Below are positions 37,474-40,869 of a stretch of DNA of 40,869 bases, piece after piece (positions within the stretch are counted from its first letter, which is position 1; each line of letters starts with the position of its first letter). Source of the DNA: Candidatus Saccharimonadota bacterium. Lineage in GTDB: Bacteria; Patescibacteriota; Saccharimonadia; Saccharimonadales; Saccharimonadaceae. A model generated the notes under the pieces. It was not told the DNA's origin and ran no database searches. It saw nothing but the letters and a program-made list of their open reading frames with translations. The stretch is from assembly GCA_012270305.1 (NCBI GenBank), contig JAAXIO010000021.1:1-40869 (forward strand), given 5' to 3'. The position numbers and the translations under genes are program-made.

Positions 37474-37872
37474 ATGGATAAAGACCCCTCACAAGACTAT
37501 ACACCTGAATCCCAAGTAGAATTTCTAGTCAACTCAACATTTGAGGAATGTAGAGCGAATATTGATTTGTATGACTCTCCTTCTGGCATATGGATCAACA
37601 TCGGCGGCGTCGCGTGGGCTGTTACTTACTGGCCTGCGTATGATGATAAACCTGATAGTTTAATAATTACTCGTGGTGTAGTTGAGTATGCAGAACCTGT
37701 GTCTTACTGCTTTAATCATAATGGAACTGTTTCGAAGAACGATACAGTTGAACGACGTATACCAGGCGGGGTCTACTTTGATGAAAGCGCAACGAAAACA
37801 GTCGATGATGTTGATGAAATTGATGTGCTAAAAGCAATAGTTATTGCAGCTCACCGAGAAAAAGCTCAATAA
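37474..37872 (+). CDS. Hypothetical protein
   Basis: 132 residues. The ATG 37474 follows an A/T-rich stretch with no ribosome site. Composition is acidic with Trp-rich core (GIWINIGGVAWAVTYWPAYD), then VVEYAEPVSYCFNHNGTVSK and an acidic end. No family recognised; it is the last intact gene before copy B of the 43-nt repeat. Confidence 0.55.
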   Translation: MDKDPSQDYTPESQVEFLVNSTFEECRANIDLYDSPSGIWINIGGVAWAVTYWPAYDDKPDSLIITRGVVEYAEPVSYCFNHNGTVSKNDTVERRIPGGVYFDESATKTVDDVDEIDVLKAIVIAAHREKAQ

Positions 37873-37937
37873 ATAATCTTACATGTCGTACTTTTGATAG
37901 AAGGTTGCTGTGGTGCATTTTTAATACCGCCTAACAG

Positions 37938-37980
37938 GATAGCTTCAAAAAGTTTAAGTAAATTCTGCTTGATTGCACCA
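37938..37980 (+). repeat. 43-nt repeat, copy B (ends in TGCACCA)
   Basis: Matches copy A at 34162 at 36 of 43 positions. Followed within 30 nt by a terminator and then the RAYT fragment, exactly the layout seen at 31121-31218. Confidence 0.65.
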
Positions 37981-37988
37981 CATAAAGT

Positions 37989-38011
37989 ACAGCCGCGTTA
38001 GGCTGTTTTTT
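37989..38011 (+). terminator. Terminator after repeat B
   Basis: ACAGCC/GGCTGT (37989-37994/38001-38006), loop GCGTTA, then T-run. Near-copy of the terminator at 31197, including the TTTTTTATTTG tail. Confidence 0.7.
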
Positions 38012-38104
38012 ATTTGGTTGTATTGGCTAATTCTTTCTTAATTTGCTCTAAAGATTTTTTATAGTATGCGAGATTATTTAAAAATTGGCGTATTCTGCGA
38101 TGCC
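38010..38104 (-). pseudogene. RAYT transposase 3'-end fragment
   Basis: On the minus strand, the residues EYAN then, after a frameshift near 38080, FLNNLAYYKKSLEQIKKELA correspond to the last about 30 residues of the RAYT at 31218 (FLNDYVGYKESLKDIKDELA). The rest of the gene is missing. Shows that a second RAYT copy once stood here. Confidence 0.75.
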
Positions 38105-38131
38105 ACAAGCAGTTTGCCTAATGATGTAACT

Positions 38132-38140
38132 TGTTATAAT
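38132..38140 (+). promoter_or_regulatory. Extended -10 promoter (TGTTATAAT), leaderless
   Basis: TATAAT 38135-38140 with TG, and ATG 7 bases after it; the transcript would begin at about the start codon of the DUF202 remnant. Suggests leaderless expression in this host. Confidence 0.55.
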
Positions 38141-38147
38141 TAAATTA

Positions 38148-38501
38148 ATGTTTCAAAAAACTAAACCAAAAAATAGCTTAGATGTTGATGTTCGCTTTTT
38201 ATCAGCAAACGAACGAACACTGCTCGCTTGAGTGCGGACGGGCTTAACGTCAAGAGCTGGTGGTGCAGCGGTAGCGTTTATTGCAACCGATTCACGCTAC
38301 GGCACTATAGCAGGCGTTGGTTCATTAACATTTCGCGCCAAAAGGGCCAGTATTGGCTAAATTAGCTTCCTCGCTTCCGACCTAGCAATCCGCCGAGGGA
38401 GCCTACCAGCAACCGGTATTGGGAGTTTGCTGGTAGTTCTTGGCACCATTGTATTTGCTGTTGCACTACTACTCGCGAGAGAACTGCGCCTATTTGGGTA
38501 G
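38148..38501 (+). pseudogene. DUF202 membrane protein, inactivated
   Basis: An in-frame reading of 117 codons shows the DUF202 (YidH-type) protein: KNSLDVDVRFLSANERTLLA then the invariant Trp of LAWxRTG replaced by TGA (38229-38231), then VRTGLTSRAGGAAVAFIATD and the third membrane helix (IGSLLVVLGTIVFAVALLLA). A second in-frame stop TAA lies at 38358-38360. Two stops in one frame with the rest preserved indicates a recent pseudogene. Confidence 0.8.
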
Positions 38502-38517
38502 CGGCCGAACCTAAGGG

Positions 38518-40215
38518 CTAGCTACCAAAGGTAAATACGTTCAGTTGCACGCCAGCTGGCACCGTTAGAGTAACGGTTGCGTCTTCAGTGAATTGCTTCA
38601 TGTCAACAAGTCGGTATAGCTGACCACTTGTAATCGTTACTTTTGAATCTTGCACGTCACTTCCGGCTTTGCCAGTTTGGCTAATCGGTGTACCGTTTAG
38701 CGTTACTGAAATATTCGTAGCGTCTACATTACCCGCGGTCACCACATACATATCTTTGGCGGCGAACCTGAACGTTAGTTCGCTATTGCTGCGCGCTTTA
38801 ATTCCTTCAGAAGTAACTTCCCACTCCCCGCTCAATGTCCATTGATTCACGCGCGTCAGATCAGAAGGAGTGAAGCTTTTGATGCCCGTAGTGAGCGGCT
38901 TATCTGCCACAAAGTTACTTGCGCGGCGAGTACCCAAGTATGTTTCAGGGGTTTGCTTTTCGGATACCGGCACTTCACCATTCAGCGCACTGGTTGTTTT
39001 ATTCGGTACCGAACCACCATCCTCCAGTAGCAATGTACGAATAGCCTGTTCGGTTTCCTTATACTCACCCTCGCCACCATGGTACCTGCGCACGTTGCCA
39101 TCTTTGTCTATAAGATAGGTTGCTGGCCAAAATTGGTTGTTGTATGCGTTCCATGTCCTGAAGTCGTTATCGAGCGCGATTGGATAGGTTAGCCCGGCAT
39201 TTTTTGCCGCCTTTTCAACATTTGCCGGATTTCGCTCGAATGAAAACTCAGGAGCGTGCACGCCAATAATTTCGAACCCACTATCTTTATAGGTACTGTA
39301 CCAGTCTTTTAGGTACGGCTGCGTGCGGATACAGTTAATACAGCTATACGTCCAAAAGTCGAGTAATACCACCTTCCCTTCATAATCAGACAGCTGTTTT
39401 GGCTCGCTGTTGATCCAATTTTCTAACCCTACAAATTCCGGCGCCGTGTACGGCTCTACATTTAATACTTCTTCGTTTGTTTCTAGCCCTTTAGCTGGAA
39501 TAAGCTTAGCGGAGAGGCTGTCGAAATCGAATATAGTATTTTCAGAAACATAGGTTTGTAGTTTTTTATCGTAGCCGGTAATAATAAGTAGCCCCACTAC
39601 TATGAAAATAATGGCGAGCGTACGGTTGAACCAACCCTTCGGGTTACTGGCGAAGCGAATTTTACGAATAAACCGCTGGCCTGCAAATCCAATCAGCAGT
39701 AGCATGAGTGCCAATCCTAGCACGTACGAAATAATCGCAATCATAGCCACACCGAAGTTGACTGGAAGCACCGTCGCTAAAATATACGCATAGACTGGAC
39801 TACAGCTACTAAACACTGGCCCTAAGGCAGCACCGGTAATAATTGCGCCAATAATAGGGCCCTTGCCATTTCCCTCACCTAACAGCTGCTGACTTTTTGT
39901 TTGCAAGTTCAGCTTCATGATCACATGCTCGTAGATAGATGGAAAGAGCAGTAAAATACCAAGACCAACAATAATACCACCGCTGGCGTATACAAATACT
40001 TCAGGTGGAACATCGATAAATAGCGTTGTTGCCTTTAATAGCACCGTAAATAGTATTAGCGATACCGCTAAGCTCGCCACAATAATGAACGGACGCCGCT
40101 TATCGTTTACATTCCCACTTATTGAACCGCCAATAATAACTGGAAGCAGCGGCAGCACACATGGCGCTAGCACTGTAATCATTCCTGCGAAGAACGCTCC
40201 AAGAAGTAGTAACAT
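38518..40215 (-). CDS. dipZ: CcdA-thioredoxin fusion (DipZ-like thiol-disulfide exchange protein)
   Basis: 565 residues behind AAAGGGGAAATT. Residues 1-230: six-helix CcdA/DsbD membrane domain with the paired Cys motifs LAPCVLP (C19) and VFSSCSPVY. Residues about 255-400: TlpA-like thioredoxin with WTYSCINCIRTQPYLKDW (CxxC) and FWPATYLIDKDGNVRRYHGG. Residues about 440-565: beta-sandwich C-terminal domain of the DipZ type (WTLSGEWEVTSEGIKARSNS). Carries reducing power across the membrane to exported thiols. Typical fused gene of Saccharibacteria and some actinobacteria. Confidence 0.9.
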   Translation of the reverse strand: MLLLLGAFFAGMITVLAPCVLPLLPVIIGGSISGNVNDKRRPFIIVASLAVSLILFTVLLKATTLFIDVPPEVFVYASGGIIVGLGILLLFPSIYEHVIMKLNLQTKSQQLLGEGNGKGPIIGAIITGAALGPVFSSCSPVYAYILATVLPVNFGVAMIAIISYVLGLALMLLLIGFAGQRFIRKIRFASNPKGWFNRTLAIIFIVVGLLIITGYDKKLQTYVSENTIFDFDSLSAKLIPAKGLETNEEVLNVEPYTAPEFVGLENWINSEPKQLSDYEGKVVLLDFWTYSCINCIRTQPYLKDWYSTYKDSGFEIIGVHAPEFSFERNPANVEKAAKNAGLTYPIALDNDFRTWNAYNNQFWPATYLIDKDGNVRRYHGGEGEYKETEQAIRTLLLEDGGSVPNKTTSALNGEVPVSEKQTPETYLGTRRASNFVADKPLTTGIKSFTPSDLTRVNQWTLSGEWEVTSEGIKARSNSELTFRFAAKDMYVVTAGNVDATNISVTLNGTPISQTGKAGSDVQDSKVTITSGQLYRLVDMKQFTEDATVTLTVPAGVQLNVFTFGS

Positions 40216-40240
40216 ATAATTTCCCCTTTACTATTTGGTG

Positions 40241-40271
40241 CCCCGCGGTTATCTGTGTGGAGTCCGCGGGG
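40241..40271 (-). other. GC-rich hairpin between fasciclin and dipZ genes
   Basis: CCCCGCGG/CCGCGGGG 8-bp perfect stem (40241-40248/40264-40271), 15-nt loop, no T-run on either strand. Lies in the dipZ leader; possibly a transcript-stabilising or pausing element. Confidence 0.5.
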
Positions 40272-40281
40272 CTACTAGTTT

Positions 40282-40304
40282 AAAAAGCTATCAATTAGCT
40301 TTTT
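40282..40304 (-). terminator. Rho-independent terminator of the fasciclin gene
   Basis: AAAAAGCTA-TCAAT-TAGCTTTTT (40282-40304), reading as a hairpin with T-run on the minus strand and overlapping the stop codon of the fasciclin gene. Confidence 0.65.
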
Positions 40305-40869
40305 GGCATAAGTACGCTGTCGATCACATGCGTTACACCGTTGCTTGAGATAACGTCAGCTGTCTCAACCATAGACTTGCCACCTTTAGCGTCTTGGATG
40401 TAGAGCATGTTGTCTTCAAGAACTGGCATAAGCATTTGACCTTCAACGCTTGTTAGTTTTTCACCTTTTTGTGCCATCACACGTAGGTCGGCGCTAGTGT
40501 AGGTGCCAGGTACTACGTGGTAGGTAAGGATTTGAGTTAATTGGTCTTTGTTCTCTGGAAGAAGTAGCGTATCTACTGTGCCTTCAGGAAGTTTTTCGAA
40601 CGCACCATTGTTTGGACCAAATACAGTGAATGGACCATCGCCCTTTAATGTCTCTGCAAGACCAGCAGCTTGTACGGCAGCAACAAGTGTTGTTACGTTG
40701 CTTGCATTCACTGCGTTATCTACGATGTCTTTTTCGCGTACCATCTTAGCACCACCAACTGTTACACCATCGGTGCCTTCAGCCATGCTTGTGCTACCGC
40801 TGTTACTTTTCATATCGTCTTTGTTCATGTCTGCAACTGCGTAGCCTACACCACCACCGACTGCTAGGC
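40295..40869 (-). CDS. Fasciclin (FAS1) domain protein, partial (5' end outside window)
   Basis: At least 191 residues, open to the right edge. The visible N-terminus ends a hydrophobic Gly/Val segment (LAVGGGVGYAVAD), probably a membrane anchor or signal, followed by a Ser-rich linker. The FAS1 domain has the conserved H1 (FTVFGPNNGAFEKLPEGTVD) and H2-type (ILTYHVVPGTY, VIDSVLMP) blocks. Cell-surface adhesion domain, probably displayed by the episymbiont-like host. The gene lies upstream of dipZ on the same strand. Confidence 0.9.
   Translation of the reverse strand, partial: LAVGGGVGYAVADMNKDDMKSNSGSTSMAEGTDGVTVGGAKMVREKDIVDNAVNASNVTTLVAAVQAAGLAETLKGDGPFTVFGPNNGAFEKLPEGTVDTLLLPENKDQLTQILTYHVVPGTYTSADLRVMAQKGEKLTSVEGQMLMPVLEDNMLYIQDAKGGKSMVETADVISSNGVTHVIDSVLMPKS

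Noticed and set aside
38229-38231. UGA recoded as Trp or Gly
   Set aside because: TGA ends many genes in ATGA overlaps throughout the window, and the same pseudogene has an additional TAA.
1-40869. CRISPR array
   Set aside because: No regularly spaced identical direct repeats of 20-40 nt were seen; the only repeats are the 43-nt pair and the promoter cassettes.

Overview
The window is most simply read as the right-hand part of an integrated siphovirus (prophage, about 3-30,900, continuing past the left edge), followed by about 10 kb of bacterial chromosome. The host looks like a Candidate Phyla Radiation bacterium, most likely Saccharibacteria (TM7). The chromosomal part has a RAYT/Y1 transposase, a CcdA-TlpA (DipZ-like) fusion, a fasciclin-domain protein and leaderless extended -10 promoters, a combination I associate with that phylum. 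TGA acts as a stop throughout (many ATGA overlaps), so this is not the code-25 CPR lineage. The host assignment is inference; the phage content is seen directly.

Phage layout. 3-3287: a tightly overlapped block of small genes (free-standing integrase-type DNA-binding domain, broken C5 cytosine methyltransferase, YopX, zinc-binding and paralogous small proteins). 3307-4086: a strong extended -10 promoter followed by an intergenic region of about 765 nt that folds into many long, nested perfect helices. It appears to be a giant ornate structured RNA of the general kind represented by GOLLD and ROOL, and is the most interesting object here. 4106-14139: Stealth-type sugar-phosphotransferase-like gene, TerS, TerL, SPP1-type portal, MuF head protein, HNH protein, scaffold, HK97-fold capsid, four connector/neck genes, major tail protein and tail assembly chaperones joined by a -1 frameshift on T_TTT_TTA. 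14139-24270: tape measure, small membrane protein, distal tail protein, tail hub split by a large insertion of Fn3/adhesive domains, and a receptor-binding-type fibre. 24273-28780: lysis and accessory block (coiled-coil membrane proteins, M23+SH3 endolysin, HNH-AP2 homing endonuclease, small holin candidates, DEDD exonuclease with zinc ribbon). 28895-30873: replisome-organizer-like protein and tyrosine integrase.

Transcription looks modular. At least five sites (7121, 9628, 10106, 17019, 24333) carry the same cassette: a TATAAT-type -10 (four of five with an extended TGN), then 12-14 nt later a hairpin usually beginning CGCGAC and ending in a U tract, then the next gene module. Late expression therefore seems to start at promoters that are each immediately followed by a terminator-like hairpin.

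Downstream of the integrase a consensus promoter drives a 64-nt tRNA-Gly(GCC)-like element that lacks a D-arm (probably attR or a tRNA-like RNA). The chromosomal part then holds a RAYT transposase, a possible HEPN-like protein, a TetR-regulated pair of SMR efflux proteins, and a decayed mobile segment (serine recombinase remnant, MmpL transporter, ArsR regulator) framed by 43-nt imperfect direct repeats. After that come a RAYT remnant, a DUF202 pseudogene, DipZ and a fasciclin protein running off the right edge.
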